Origin: Planctomycetota bacterium
GTDB lineage: Bacteria; Planctomycetota; Phycisphaerae; WQYP01
Assembly: GCA_021828925.1 (NCBI GenBank)
Contig: JAJZCT010000020.1
Span: 1-14,059, forward strand
Length of the DNA: 14,059 nt
Reading direction: 5' to 3'
In this document: piece by piece, positions 1 to 6,313 of the stretch
Position numbering within the stretch: the stretch's first letter is position 1
Layout: every line of letters starts with the position of its first letter
Notes under the pieces: generated by a model
Told to the model about the DNA's origin: nothing
The model's database searches: none
Seen by the model: the letters and a program-made list of their open reading frames with translations, nothing else
Position numbers and translations under genes: made by a program

Positions 1-2
1 TT

Positions 3-587
3 TTTTATAACGCCACGGGGAAATATCTGGGATACATCGGCTTTCTGGCTCTAGGCCTGATTCGCGGAGTCAACTGCCTGATTGGCCGGCCCGATGCGGG
101 GTTTTTAATTTTATCCCTGTTTCTCTTTACCCACATCGCCGTGGGAACCGCTATTTCCTATCGCCTGGAATCCAAACGCCCGCGGCTGCGGATCACCGGC
201 ATCTGGAAACTCTTAGGCTCGGTCGTCTTGATCGATGCCGCAGCGATTCTAATCATGCTGCTGCGCGGCAGTATCACACGCGGCGTGCTTATAGACGCCA
301 TCGGGCCGGCCGTGGTGGCCGTGATTTATTTCAGTTGGGTCGTGCGGCAAATATTTAATCATCATGAAGCGCCCCGGAAACGCGGCGAGCGCATCATGTT
401 GGTGGGGTTGTTTTCCCTCTTCGCCTACGACGCATCTCTGTTGGCCGCCAACGGGGCCTTCCGTGCAATGGCGGTAATATTGGCTCTGGCCGTTATATCC
501 TACATCGCGTTTTGGGTCATGCGCTTGGCCGGCAAAGGCCTTACCGTAGGCCGCCCGCACTACCGTATTCGCGCTGGGCGCCCATGA
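3..587 (+). CDS. UbiA-superfamily prenyltransferase (EboC/SCO3242-like), C-terminal part
   Basis: The frame is open from the left edge, so the true start lies outside the window and 194 residues are visible. They begin with YNATGKYLGYIGF, followed by LIRGVNCLIG. This resembles the second conserved block of UbiA-type membrane prenyltransferases of the EboC/SCO3242 kind, which usually reads YDA..K.....MG..RG.N.LLG. After it come about five hydrophobic stretches typical of the C-terminal helices. Family members transfer an isoprenoid chain from a diphosphate to an aromatic or other acceptor within the membrane; the acceptor here cannot be told. The aspartate usual after the Tyr of this block is Asn. 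The basic tail after the last helix (KGLTVGRPHYRIRAGRP) is probably cytoplasmic. The gene ends in a TGA and converges on the next gene. The superfamily call is fairly secure, the subgroup less so. Confidence 0.7.
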   Translation, partial: FYNATGKYLGYIGFLALGLIRGVNCLIGRPDAGFLILSLFLFTHIAVGTAISYRLESKRPRLRITGIWKLLGSVVLIDAAAILIMLLRGSITRGVLIDAIGPAVVAVIYFSWVVRQIFNHHEAPRKRGERIMLVGLFSLFAYDASLLAANGAFRAMAVILALAVISYIAFWVMRLAGKGLTVGRPHYRIRAGRP

Positions 588-628
588 ACTTCCCCCTTAC
601 CCTCGTGAAAGGTCGCCACCCGCCTGGC

Positions 629-644
629 CCGGGACGCATCCCGG
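629..644. terminator. small GC-rich hairpin between convergent genes
   Basis: CCGGGA and TCCCGG form a perfect 6-bp stem around a CGCA loop in the 129-bp gap between the two convergent genes. There is no T-run on either side, so a role as a bidirectional terminator is only a guess from position. Confidence 0.25.
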
Positions 645-716
645 CCGCTCGACGGGCATCTACCGGGTTCATAATCTGGAGAGTAACCCGGGCCATACGC
701 CCCAGTTACCGCCGCT

Positions 717-2561
717 TTAGTGGAGTCGTCCATAGCAGTTCAAGGCTTTAGTGGTGCTGACATAAACCCGCCCATCGGCCACGGTGGGCGTGGAATTCAT
801 ATCAATTTCGCGGCCCACAATCTTATTAGACAGACCCCCGCGGCCTATGCCTTTGCTACTGTCAAAAAGCTCGGTGCGAAAATCATTGGCACGATACGCC
901 ACAAGCCGATTGTTATCTCGGTTCAGCAACCAGACAATACCGTCGCGTCTTCCATTGGCGGATATCTCCGCAGTGGAACCGGGATAGGGAAATCTATCGT
1001 GTGATTCGGTAACCGGTTGAGGCTTGATATGGGCATGAACAATAAGAAATGCCTTGGCGAAATCGGCCACTTCCGCGTAATAAATCCAGCCGCTGTGGCG
1101 ATGAGGCCCTGCAAAAAAAGCACCGGTGCTGAACCCACTGCCCGTCGCGCGTCGTAGTTCCTGAACCACCGCGTTATGCCCGGAATGCCCGTTCCCCTTT
1201 GTTCCTCCGTGATAGCCGCCCAGATCATCCCGATCCAGTAGATAAATAATGCCTTGCTTATCGTTAATGACCAGCAGATGGCGATGCTGCTTGTCTCCCA
1301 CGAATGCCGGCAGCAGCACCGGACTGGAAGATCCGAGATCCAGATCAGCGCGCAGGAGATGGTTTTCATCTTTCGGCACAAAATAATCGGCCACATGCAG
1401 CCCAAACCCATTGGGGTTATCACGATGTTGGCGCGTATCGGAATCCGGAATCAGCTTCAGAGCCGCATCACCAAAGTCACCGGAAGCGGGTATTAACAGA
1501 TGCGGCGAATCAACTTTAAGCCGCTGGCGATAGGGGGCGGCAACAAGGTGCGTTTCAAACGTACCATTGCCGGTTTCAACAAACAGATTCCCTGCGTGAT
1601 CGACGGCAATGGGGCCACCCCAGATTCCAGCAGCCCAGCCGTTGGGTGTCGTGCTAAAGACCGCTTTAACCGGTAAATTGCCGTCCTGATTTTTAACCGT
1701 GCCATAGCCGAGAATCCAACCGTTATATGGCCCGATGTCACCTGGATCGGCACAGGCCATGTATAAAACATGGTTGACCGGATCAATGGTGAGATAGCGA
1801 AACGTGATCTCAAAACCATAAAAATGGTCCAGGTGACCATTGGCTTTGCGGACTGTTGGACCGGCGATGTATTGGCCGCGCGGCCCGCTTTCCGAAATTT
1901 TTATCTGGTGGGCATAAAATTTCCCGTTGCTAAGCCGCAGCGAAGAAAGAACATGAATCCAATGAAGTTGTCCATGGGTTCCGGGGCCTTTTTCTGTCTC
2001 CTCACATTCCACATAAATGACGCCCGTTGCCAGATCAATAGCCGGAGTGTCTTCCAGTGGTTCGTTTTTCGCGGCCCAGTTGGGGTTTTTCTCCTGCGCT
2101 TTGATCGTATCCGAGGCGGCGTCAAAGTGCTTGAGCAGACTGCGTTTCCATAGCACCTGTCCGCTATCGGCATTGATGGCGTAAACGGCATCACGGGAAG
2201 AGGTTGCAATGATGATATTCTGCACGCCCGGATGCGGACCTGTCGTGATATTTACATGCGAGACAAACAGCGGTTGGCCATAATCCACCCCGTTCAGCCG
2301 CGTGACAAACAGTTTGCCGAATAAACCGACGCGAACATTATGCGGGGTCAACACATGCTCCTGCAGGTTTTCACCGGTGTTGGCAAGATCATTGTGGTTG
2401 GTGAGGATATTCACCACCGCCCGTGCGCGCGGGGCACCCAAGAGCATAAGTCCCAGGGAAACTCCGGTCAGGATAATATTAAATAAATTTTTCCCGCGCT
2501 GCTGAACTCCCCGGATACATGCCACCGGCAACTCGCGCGGACTGCAAAAAATACCACTCAT
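717..2561 (-). CDS. secreted PQQ-repeat-like beta-propeller protein
   Basis: A 614-residue protein with a long N-terminus. After basic residues around 22-25 comes a hydrophobic core (about 26-42, NLFNIILTGVSLGLMLLG) ending in ARA before VV, which looks like a signal peptidase I site near residue 48. The mature part begins with a HNDLANTGENLQE block and the phrase GVDYGQPLFVSHVNI, typical of large secreted pyrroloquinoline-quinone-like propeller proteins. PQQ-type repeats follow, for example VYAINADSGQVLWKRSL near residues 125-142 and IIYLLDRDD in the second half. There is no cytochrome c motif (CxxCH) and I could not identify a dehydrogenase catalytic set, so it is more likely a binding or scaffold propeller than a quinoprotein dehydrogenase. 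The start is supported by AAGGTGG about 9 nt before the ATG. It appears to be transcribed alone, converging on the UbiA gene. The substrate is unknown. Confidence 0.75.
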   Translation of the reverse strand: MSGIFCSPRELPVACIRGVQQRGKNLFNIILTGVSLGLMLLGAPRARAVVNILTNHNDLANTGENLQEHVLTPHNVRVGLFGKLFVTRLNGVDYGQPLFVSHVNITTGPHPGVQNIIIATSSRDAVYAINADSGQVLWKRSLLKHFDAASDTIKAQEKNPNWAAKNEPLEDTPAIDLATGVIYVECEETEKGPGTHGQLHWIHVLSSLRLSNGKFYAHQIKISESGPRGQYIAGPTVRKANGHLDHFYGFEITFRYLTIDPVNHVLYMACADPGDIGPYNGWILGYGTVKNQDGNLPVKAVFSTTPNGWAAGIWGGPIAVDHAGNLFVETGNGTFETHLVAAPYRQRLKVDSPHLLIPASGDFGDAALKLIPDSDTRQHRDNPNGFGLHVADYFVPKDENHLLRADLDLGSSSPVLLPAFVGDKQHRHLLVINDKQGIIYLLDRDDLGGYHGGTKGNGHSGHNAVVQELRRATGSGFSTGAFFAGPHRHSGWIYYAEVADFAKAFLIVHAHIKPQPVTESHDRFPYPGSTAEISANGRRDGIVWLLNRDNNRLVAYRANDFRTELFDSSKGIGRGGLSNKIVGREIDMNSTPTVADGRVYVSTTKALNCYGRLH

Positions 2562-2870
2562 AGATCAGGACCACCTTTCAAAGGGAACAATAAGCGCTTC
2601 CAGGGGCACGGGCAGGACCGCTCCGGAGCAAAACTGGATCCGCATCTTACCGCTATATACGATCAGCGCCTGCAAAAGTTGGGCCTCTTGGGGGAGCCTC
2701 GCGTCATAGAGCACCGGATTATCATCCGGTGCTTTACAAGATTAACCAGACGTACGTCCGTAGCTCAATGCGGCAGCGTTGAGTTCGCGGCGGAATGCAA
2801 TGCCGATGGCCCGCCGTATTCCGCCCGTCGCAAACAGCTCGCATTTAGGTAATCTTTCCCGCACGGGCGA
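2562..2870. other. 309-bp non-coding stretch rich in inverted repeats
   Basis: No convincing gene on either strand. It lies between the - strand lipoprotein gene and the - strand propeller gene. Perfect dyads follow one another: 2710-2733 (10-bp arms, 4-nt loop), GACGTACGTC at 2749-2758, 2764-2783 (8-bp arms with one G-T pair, loop GGCA), and GGCGGAAT at 2789-2796 with its complement at 2818-2825. The part next to the propeller gene carries that gene's ribosome-binding site. A clean promoter for the propeller gene was not found. The dyads could be a multi-part terminator for the lipoprotein gene or a structured RNA. Confidence 0.5.
2710..2733. terminator. perfect 10-bp stem-loop, candidate terminator
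   Basis: AGCACCGGAT and its exact complement flank a TATC loop. It lies about 140 bp downstream of the lipoprotein gene on the - strand and could end that transcript. On the - strand no uridine run follows the stem. On the + strand it is followed by CTTTAC, but no + strand gene leads into it. Structure is certain, function uncertain. Confidence 0.4.
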
Positions 2871-3269
2871 TCAGTTAAATAGCCCGCGGTGTTTATAAAT
2901 TTTGGAGCATGTCAGGCTGTAGTGTTCCACCACGCCATGGTGATTAAATAAAATCACCAACGATTTTCTGGTGCCCCGCGCGTTTGTTTCCACGGCGCTG
3001 ATAAACGGGAGAAAATCGGTGGTGGTCAAATGTAACTTGGTATAGTCATATTCCCATTGCTGATTGCCGTGACTGTTATATGAAACTTTCAGCGGGTCAC
3101 CAAGATCCGCTTTTACCTGGTTGCTGGTCGTTTTGCCGCGAATAATTTGTCGCGATACCTGTGAAGGGGTGAGGTGATCAATCTGCTGATTGCCCTGACT
3201 GGAGCAACCGACCAGACCCGCGGAAAGCACGGCCGCTATTGCAAGAATGGTAAAACGCGTAGCTTTCAT
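2871..3269 (-). CDS. small BamE/SmpA-OmlA-like lipoprotein
   Basis: 132 residues. A basic start (MKATRF), a hydrophobic core and the lipobox-like LVGC put the lipidated cysteine at residue 22, followed by SSQ, so it should be an anchored lipoprotein. The stretch IIRGKTTSNQVKADLGDPLKVS (about 43-64), followed by QWEYDYTKL, matches the SmpA/OmlA/BamE fold: a helix-turn with 'GKTT..QV...LGDP' and then beta strands beginning with W-x-Y. BamE is an accessory subunit of the outer-membrane assembly machine, but many paralogues share the fold and have other roles, so I do not name it bamE. AGGAG lies 8 nt upstream of the ATG. It is divergent from the MarR gene with a promoter in between. No obvious partner gene is adjacent. 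Confidence 0.75.
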   Translation of the reverse strand: MKATRFTILAIAAVLSAGLVGCSSQGNQQIDHLTPSQVSRQIIRGKTTSNQVKADLGDPLKVSYNSHGNQQWEYDYTKLHLTTTDFLPFISAVETNARGTRKSLVILFNHHGVVEHYSLTCSKIYKHRGLFN

Positions 3270-3303
3270 AGCAAAGACTCCTGTTCATCGCGCCGCTGCC
3301 GAT

Positions 3304-3320
3304 CCGTTCCGGCGGAACGG
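3304..3320. repeat. 7-bp dyad in the lipoprotein gene leader
   Basis: CCGTTCC and GGAACGG flank a GGC loop. On the - strand it falls between the predicted transcription start (near 3330) and the ribosome-binding site of the lipoprotein gene, so it could be an operator just after the start site or a leader hairpin. Confidence 0.4.
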
Positions 3321-3336
3321 AAGTTGGATTGGGTGT

Positions 3337-3364
3337 ATTGTCCGACCTCGCATATAAAAGTCAA
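3337..3364 (-). promoter_or_regulatory. sigma70-like promoter of the lipoprotein gene
   Basis: Read on the - strand: -35 TTGACT (3359-3364), 16-bp spacer, -10 GACAAT (3337-3342). The start would fall near 3330, giving a leader of about 60 nt. The -10 is weak at its first position, and the spacer is one short of the optimum. Confidence 0.5.
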
Positions 3365-3414
3365 TAAAAAAACCGTAATTCACGTTTGTAAACTCAAAGA
3401 CCCGGTATTTACTC

Positions 3415-3453
3415 TTGACAGGCCATTGGTATTAGTATATCACTAAACCAATG
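3415..3453 (+). promoter_or_regulatory. marR promoter with overlapping 30-bp dyad operator
   Basis: The -35 is a perfect TTGACA (3415-3420). With a 17-bp spacer the -10 would be TATCAC (3438-3443), which is imperfect; TATATC at 3436-3441 is an alternative. A strong dyad fills the space after the -35: CATTGGT (3424-3430) and TTAGT (3432-3436) mirror ACTAA (3442-3446) and ACCAATG (3447-3453). The right arm includes the ATG of the repressor gene. A repressor bound here would block the polymerase, the usual autoregulation pattern for MarR proteins. Confidence 0.7.
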
Positions 3454-3939
3454 AGTAGAGTGCCCAATAGTTCCAGAGCGTCCCAGCACCTCAACGTGCT
3501 GGTGCCCGAGTCGCAGTTGCCGCGGGAAAATTGGCTGGCCATTGCCCGGGTCCATTCTCTGATGACCAAGCAGTTGGATCGCAGCTTGCGCGATATTGAA
3601 CTGACCATTTCTCAGTTTGAAGTGCTGATGATTTTAAACAGCAAAGCCGGTTTATCGCAGCAGGATTTGGCCCAATGTCTGCTGGTGACCAAAGGGAATG
3701 TCTGCACGGTGCTGGGGCGGATGGAAAAAAACCAATGGATTGTCCGGCAGCAGGATCCGCACGATGGCCGGGCACATTGTCTGCATCTGACGGAAAATGG
3801 TCGTGAGATGGTTAAAAAAGCTGCCCCCTTGGCCGCCAAACAGGTGCGTCTGATGATGGACAGTTTATCGCCGGCGCAGCAACGGGCGCTGTATGATTTG
3901 TTGGACCGTCTGGAGGGTTCCTTGGGTCACTGGATTTGA
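3451..3939 (+). CDS. MarR-family winged-helix repressor
   Basis: 162 residues with the MarR layout: an N-terminal dimerisation helix (about 28-50), a helix-turn-helix (about 52-92) and a winged hairpin with the signature DPHDGRAHC (102-110), followed by LTENGREM and C-terminal dimerisation helices. MarR proteins bind palindromic operators as dimers and release them on binding phenolics or quinones or on thiol oxidation. Cysteines at about 76, 85 and 110 could serve as redox sensors, but this is inference. The ATG lies inside the operator dyad and no ribosome-binding site precedes it, so the mRNA may be leaderless. A later start (GTG near 3499) would lack a ribosome-binding site too. wrbA follows 77 bp downstream with its own promoter and a related dyad, so quinone reductase is the likely target. 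Confidence 0.88.
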   Translation: MSRVPNSSRASQHLNVLVPESQLPRENWLAIARVHSLMTKQLDRSLRDIELTISQFEVLMILNSKAGLSQQDLAQCLLVTKGNVCTVLGRMEKNQWIVRQQDPHDGRAHCLHLTENGREMVKKAAPLAAKQVRLMMDSLSPAQQRALYDLLDRLEGSLGHWI

Positions 3940-3948
3940 CCCTTGGAT

Positions 3949-3993
3949 TTGACTTTCCGAGGGGCAAAGTATAGTATTAAACCAGTTAGTGGT
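3949..3993 (+). promoter_or_regulatory. wrbA promoter with operator-like dyad at the start site
   Basis: TTGACT (3949-3954), a 17-bp spacer and TAGTAT (3972-3977) make a good sigma70-type promoter, with the start expected near 3984. Directly after the -10 is TAAACCA (3978-3984), then TTAGT (3986-3990) and TGGT (3990-3993), giving the small dyad ACCA-gttag-TGGT. The words TAAACCA, TTAGT and TAGTAT also occur in the marR operator, so the same repressor probably binds both places. Confidence 0.65.
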
Positions 3994-4016
3994 AGTGCTT
4001 TTTTAAGGAGTTTGTT

Positions 4017-4637
4017 ATGTCGGTTAAAGTTCACGTCGTATTTTACAGCATGTATGGTCATATCTGGCATATGGCCGAAGCGATTGCCGCCGGGGCGCGG
4101 GAAGTCAGCGGCGCGGAGGTAAAGGTTTTCCGTGTGCCGGAAACCATCCCCGCGGATGTTCTTGAAAAGCACGGTGCAGCCGGAGCGCAAAAGGCGTTTG
4201 CCCATATCCCCGTCATTACGCCGGCGGAGCTTACGCAAGCCGATGCTATCATTTTTGGTACCCCGACGCGCTTTGGCAATATGGCGGGACAAATGCGGAC
4301 TTTTCTGGATCAGACCGGCCAAATTTGGGCCACAGGCGGTCTGATCGGTAAAGTCGGCAGCGTTTTTGCCAGCACCGCCACGCAACACGGCGGACAGGAA
4401 ACCACGATTACCAGTTTCCACTCCACCTTGCTGCATCACGGAATGGTGATTGTCGGCGTGCCTTACTCTGAACAAAGACTCGTTGCCATGGATCAAGTCA
4501 CTGGCGGAACACCCTACGGAGCCACCACCTTAGCCGGCCCAAAAGGTGATCGCACTCCCAGTGAAAATGAACTGGCCATCGCTCGCTTCCAAGGAAAGCA
4601 CGTTGCCCAGATCGCGGCGAAGCTGGCGGGTAAATAA
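4017..4637 (+). CDS. wrbA: NAD(P)H:quinone oxidoreductase WrbA
   Basis: 206 residues, the full family length. The FMN phosphate loop is [14 protein letters not shown] (from Y10). [21 protein letters not shown] (from 81) is the WrbA flavin-ring loop. [12 protein letters not shown] and the C-terminal [13 protein letters not shown] are also family signatures. WrbA is a cytosolic tetrameric flavodoxin-like enzyme that reduces quinones by two electrons, avoiding semiquinone radicals. AAGGAG sits 6 nt before the ATG, one of the best ribosome-binding sites in the window. It has its own promoter and sits behind a MarR gene, which fits induction by quinone stress. Immediately behind it is the stub of a nitroreductase. 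Identification is secure. Confidence 0.95.
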   Translation: MSVKVHVVFYSMYGHIWHMAEAIAAGAREVSGAEVKVFRVPETIPADVLEKHGAAGAQKAFAHIPVITPAELTQADAIIFGTPTRFGNMAGQMRTFLDQTGQIWATGGLIGKVGSVFASTATQHGGQETTITSFHSTLLHHGMVIVGVPYSEQRLVAMDQVTGGTPYGATTLAGPKGDRTPSENELAIARFQGKHVAQIAAKLAGK

Positions 4638-4640
4638 ATA

Positions 4641-4757
4641 TTGAGTAAAGCGAATCGAATCCCAGATGCTCCGGTTGATCCGATATTTCTGGAACGCTGG
4701 TCGCCCCGGGCGATTGCTCCGCGCGCCTTGACGGAAAAACTATTGGTCATCGAGTAG
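4641..4757 (+). pseudogene. nitroreductase-family N-terminal remnant
   Basis: Starting at a TTG 3 bp after the wrbA stop, 38 codons read through DAPVDPIFLERWSPRAIAP and end at TAG. The phrase 'P[IV]DP.FLERWSPRA' is the N-terminal signature of a group of nitroreductase-like FMN enzymes of about 200 residues, which next carry a block like LFEAARWAPS. Here the frame stops just before that block, after TEKLLVIE, and the following 30 bp do not continue it in any frame. I read this as the leftover 5' end of a third redox gene in a marR-wrbA-nitroreductase group. No ATG is present at the start, consistent with decay. The alternative, chance resemblance, is unlikely given the match length and position. 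Confidence 0.6.
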
Positions 4758-4785
4758 TATTCCCTATCCCGGGCCGCTGTGTTTT

Positions 4786-5148
4786 TCACGCTTTCATCCC
4801 GATCATGACCACGCCGATAAGAATTAAAAGAATCCCCAGCCAGCGTTGCGCGGTTATGCGCTCCTTGAGGATATGCGCGGAACATAATGCGACGGTGGCA
4901 AAGCAAATAGCCCCCATCGGAAATGCGATAATCAGCGGCATAAGATGTAATGTCCAAGTCCAGAAAATAGATTCCGTCATAAACGATACAATGGCCGCCT
5001 GAACCCAAAGGTTTGTGAGAATTTGCCGAAGAATGCCGCCGGCTCCGGGTGGCATGTTGCGGGTGCCAATTTTCATGGTCACCTGCCCCAGGGTTTCCAG
5101 CACCACCGCGCCGGAAAAACTCAACAGTCCCATCCAATACACGTTCAT
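4786..5148 (-). CDS. small EamA/SMR-type four-helix membrane protein (second of pair)
   Basis: 120 residues with four hydrophobic helices (roughly 4-22, 44-64, 68-90, 98-117). It fits half of a DMT-superfamily transporter in the manner of SMR, ArnE/ArnF or short EamA proteins. ETLGQVTMKIG in helix 1 resembles the E..gq...K segment of these proteins, and HILKERITAQRWLGILLILIGV near the end matches the typical 'l.Er.t..qwlGi.li..Gv' of EamA domains. Its ATG overlaps the stop of the preceding gene as ATGA, so the two are translationally coupled and probably form a heterodimer. It is the last gene of the operon. The substrate is unknown; context suggests export or flipping of the operon's product. 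Confidence 0.75.
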   Translation of the reverse strand: MNVYWMGLLSFSGAVVLETLGQVTMKIGTRNMPPGAGGILRQILTNLWVQAAIVSFMTESIFWTWTLHLMPLIIAFPMGAICFATVALCSAHILKERITAQRWLGILLILIGVVMIGMKA

Positions 5149-5582
5149 CCCGCGGCCTCCGGTGCGCCTCGCCGCTGTTGCCTATCTGTGATCGTCGGCG
5201 AACCGGATGGCGTGCGGCTGACTAGAATGACCCCCACCAATACCAGGGCAATACCGCAAAATTGAAGGGGATCCAGATTTTCTGAAAAAAGCCAATGGGA
5301 ACTTATCGCCACAGCTATATAACTTAATGCTGTGATCGGCTGGACAAAACTTAAATCCGCCAATGCTAGAACCATCATCCAGTTGAACAATTGCCAGACG
5401 TGTAAAAGCAGGCTCAGTAGAAATAGAGGTTGAATCAGCGTCGCCCCCAGAGCATGGGCCATTCCCCCGTGTTGGGGAACCGAAGCACGCCAGCACAGTT
5501 GCACGCTGGTGTCCAGAGAAATCGCAAGAAATAGCCCCGTCCATAGCAGCCACCGGGGACGCTTTGAAGTAGGAATGCTCAC
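5145..5582 (-). CDS. small EamA/SMR-type four-helix membrane protein (first of pair)
   Basis: 145 residues when started at GTG 5582, which overlaps the stop of the SGNH gene as GTGA. The frame is open further upstream, but that part is arginine-rich nonsense lying inside the SGNH gene, so I chose the GTG. Helices lie at roughly 10-27, 43-63, 66-92 and 104-121. LADLSFVQPITALSYI and HWLFSENLDPLQFCGIALVLVGVILVS are typical of the 'a...a.pi.al..v' and 'E.l...q..GialI..Gv' parts of EamA/SMR halves. A hydrophilic tail of about 20 residues follows the last helix. The tandem pair of unequal small DMT proteins resembles ArnE/ArnF (lipid-linked sugar flippase) and heterodimeric SMR pumps. Which of these it is closer to cannot be decided by eye. 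Confidence 0.75.
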   Translation of the reverse strand: MSIPTSKRPRWLLWTGLFLAISLDTSVQLCWRASVPQHGGMAHALGATLIQPLFLLSLLLHVWQLFNWMMVLALADLSFVQPITALSYIAVAISSHWLFSENLDPLQFCGIALVLVGVILVSRTPSGSPTITDRQQRRGAPEAAG

Positions 5583-6313
5583 GCGCTGGATCCGATCTCC
5601 GCCGGGCGCGACTTTTCCAGTACCGCTTGAATGACCGCGACTAATTCCCCGGCGATCAGCGCATGCGCATGATCGTTGGGATGCACGCCATCGGGACCGG
5701 ACACGCTTTCCAGCGGCACGCGGCTTAGCGACGTGCCGTATCGCACAAACGGGCAATCCAGCTCCGCTGCCACTGCCGCCGCTGCCACGCGATACACTTC
5801 CAGTTCCCGATCGGAAACCGGTTGCCCACCATGCGCCTGGATCATCGCGGTAACATCTTTGCCGCTGAATTGCGATAAATATCGGCCACGAATATCCAGT
5901 GAGTGATTAGGCATATCCGTGAGAATCGGGCGCGATCCAGCGGCAATTATTTTATGCGCGATTTTTGTCAAGTTGGCGGCATATCGATCCACGCGAATGC
6001 GATTCTGTATAATTTTTCCATTGCTGATAACAAAGCGTTTCCAGAGCAAATCCACGTCGTTGCCGCCCAGCATCACCAGCACCGCATCGGGATGATGCTG
6101 CTTCAGCAACGTATCTATAAGTTCCACCGCATCGGCTGTGGTGCGATGAACGTCGGCGTCCACGATAAACTTGATGTGCGGCAAGTCGGCCTGGAGGATA
6201 TCCAGATAGCTCCGTCGTACTCTGCCGGTCACCTCAATTCCGCGGATTTCGGCAATGCCCAGGCTGATGCTGTCGCCGACGACCAATAACGTGCGCTGCT
6301 GTTTATCAGGCAT
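5579..6313 (-). CDS. SGNH/GDSL-family hydrolase or esterase
   Basis: 244 residues. Block I is VVGDSISLG with the nucleophile Ser15, block III is GGND (83-86), and block V is GPDGVHPND with Asp208 and His211, so the SGNH catalytic set is complete except that the block II glycine (IRGIEVTGRVRRSY region) is less clear. There is no signal peptide, so it should act in the cytoplasm. SGNH enzymes hydrolyse or transfer acyl groups on esters, lipids or acetylated sugars. The start ATG overlaps the stop of the upstream ligase gene by 8 bp (ATGCCTGA), and its own stop overlaps the next start, placing it firmly in the operon. Behind an acyl-activating ligase, a role as acyltransferase or editing esterase is plausible but inferred. 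Confidence 0.8.
   Translation of the reverse strand: MPDKQQRTLLVVGDSISLGIAEIRGIEVTGRVRRSYLDILQADLPHIKFIVDADVHRTTADAVELIDTLLKQHHPDAVLVMLGGNDVDLLWKRFVISNGKIIQNRIRVDRYAANLTKIAHKIIAAGSRPILTDMPNHSLDIRGRYLSQFSGKDVTAMIQAHGGQPVSDRELEVYRVAAAAVAAELDCPFVRYGTSLSRVPLESVSGPDGVHPNDHAHALIAGELVAVIQAVLEKSRPAEIGSSA

Noticed and set aside
717..2561. Quinoprotein alcohol dehydrogenase
   Set aside because: No CxxCH haem motif and no convincing active-site set; only the propeller repeat character is visible.
2757..2796. tRNA-like GTAGCTCAAT segment
   Set aside because: The D-arm-like bases instead form an 8-bp hairpin with the following GCGTTGAG, and no acceptor, anticodon or T arm can be drawn.
3927..4496. A 189-codon open frame on the - strand opposite wrbA
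   Set aside because: It is the antisense shadow of a certain gene, has no family-like motif and no ribosome-binding site.
4514..5137. A 207-codon - strand frame covering the second small transporter
   Set aside because: It lies in the wrong frame over a clear four-helix membrane protein and spills into wrbA; composition is unlike a protein.
5583..5756. N-terminal extension of the first small transporter to 5756
   Set aside because: The extra residues are an arginine- and alanine-rich shadow of the SGNH gene; the GTGA overlap start gives a normal-sized protein.
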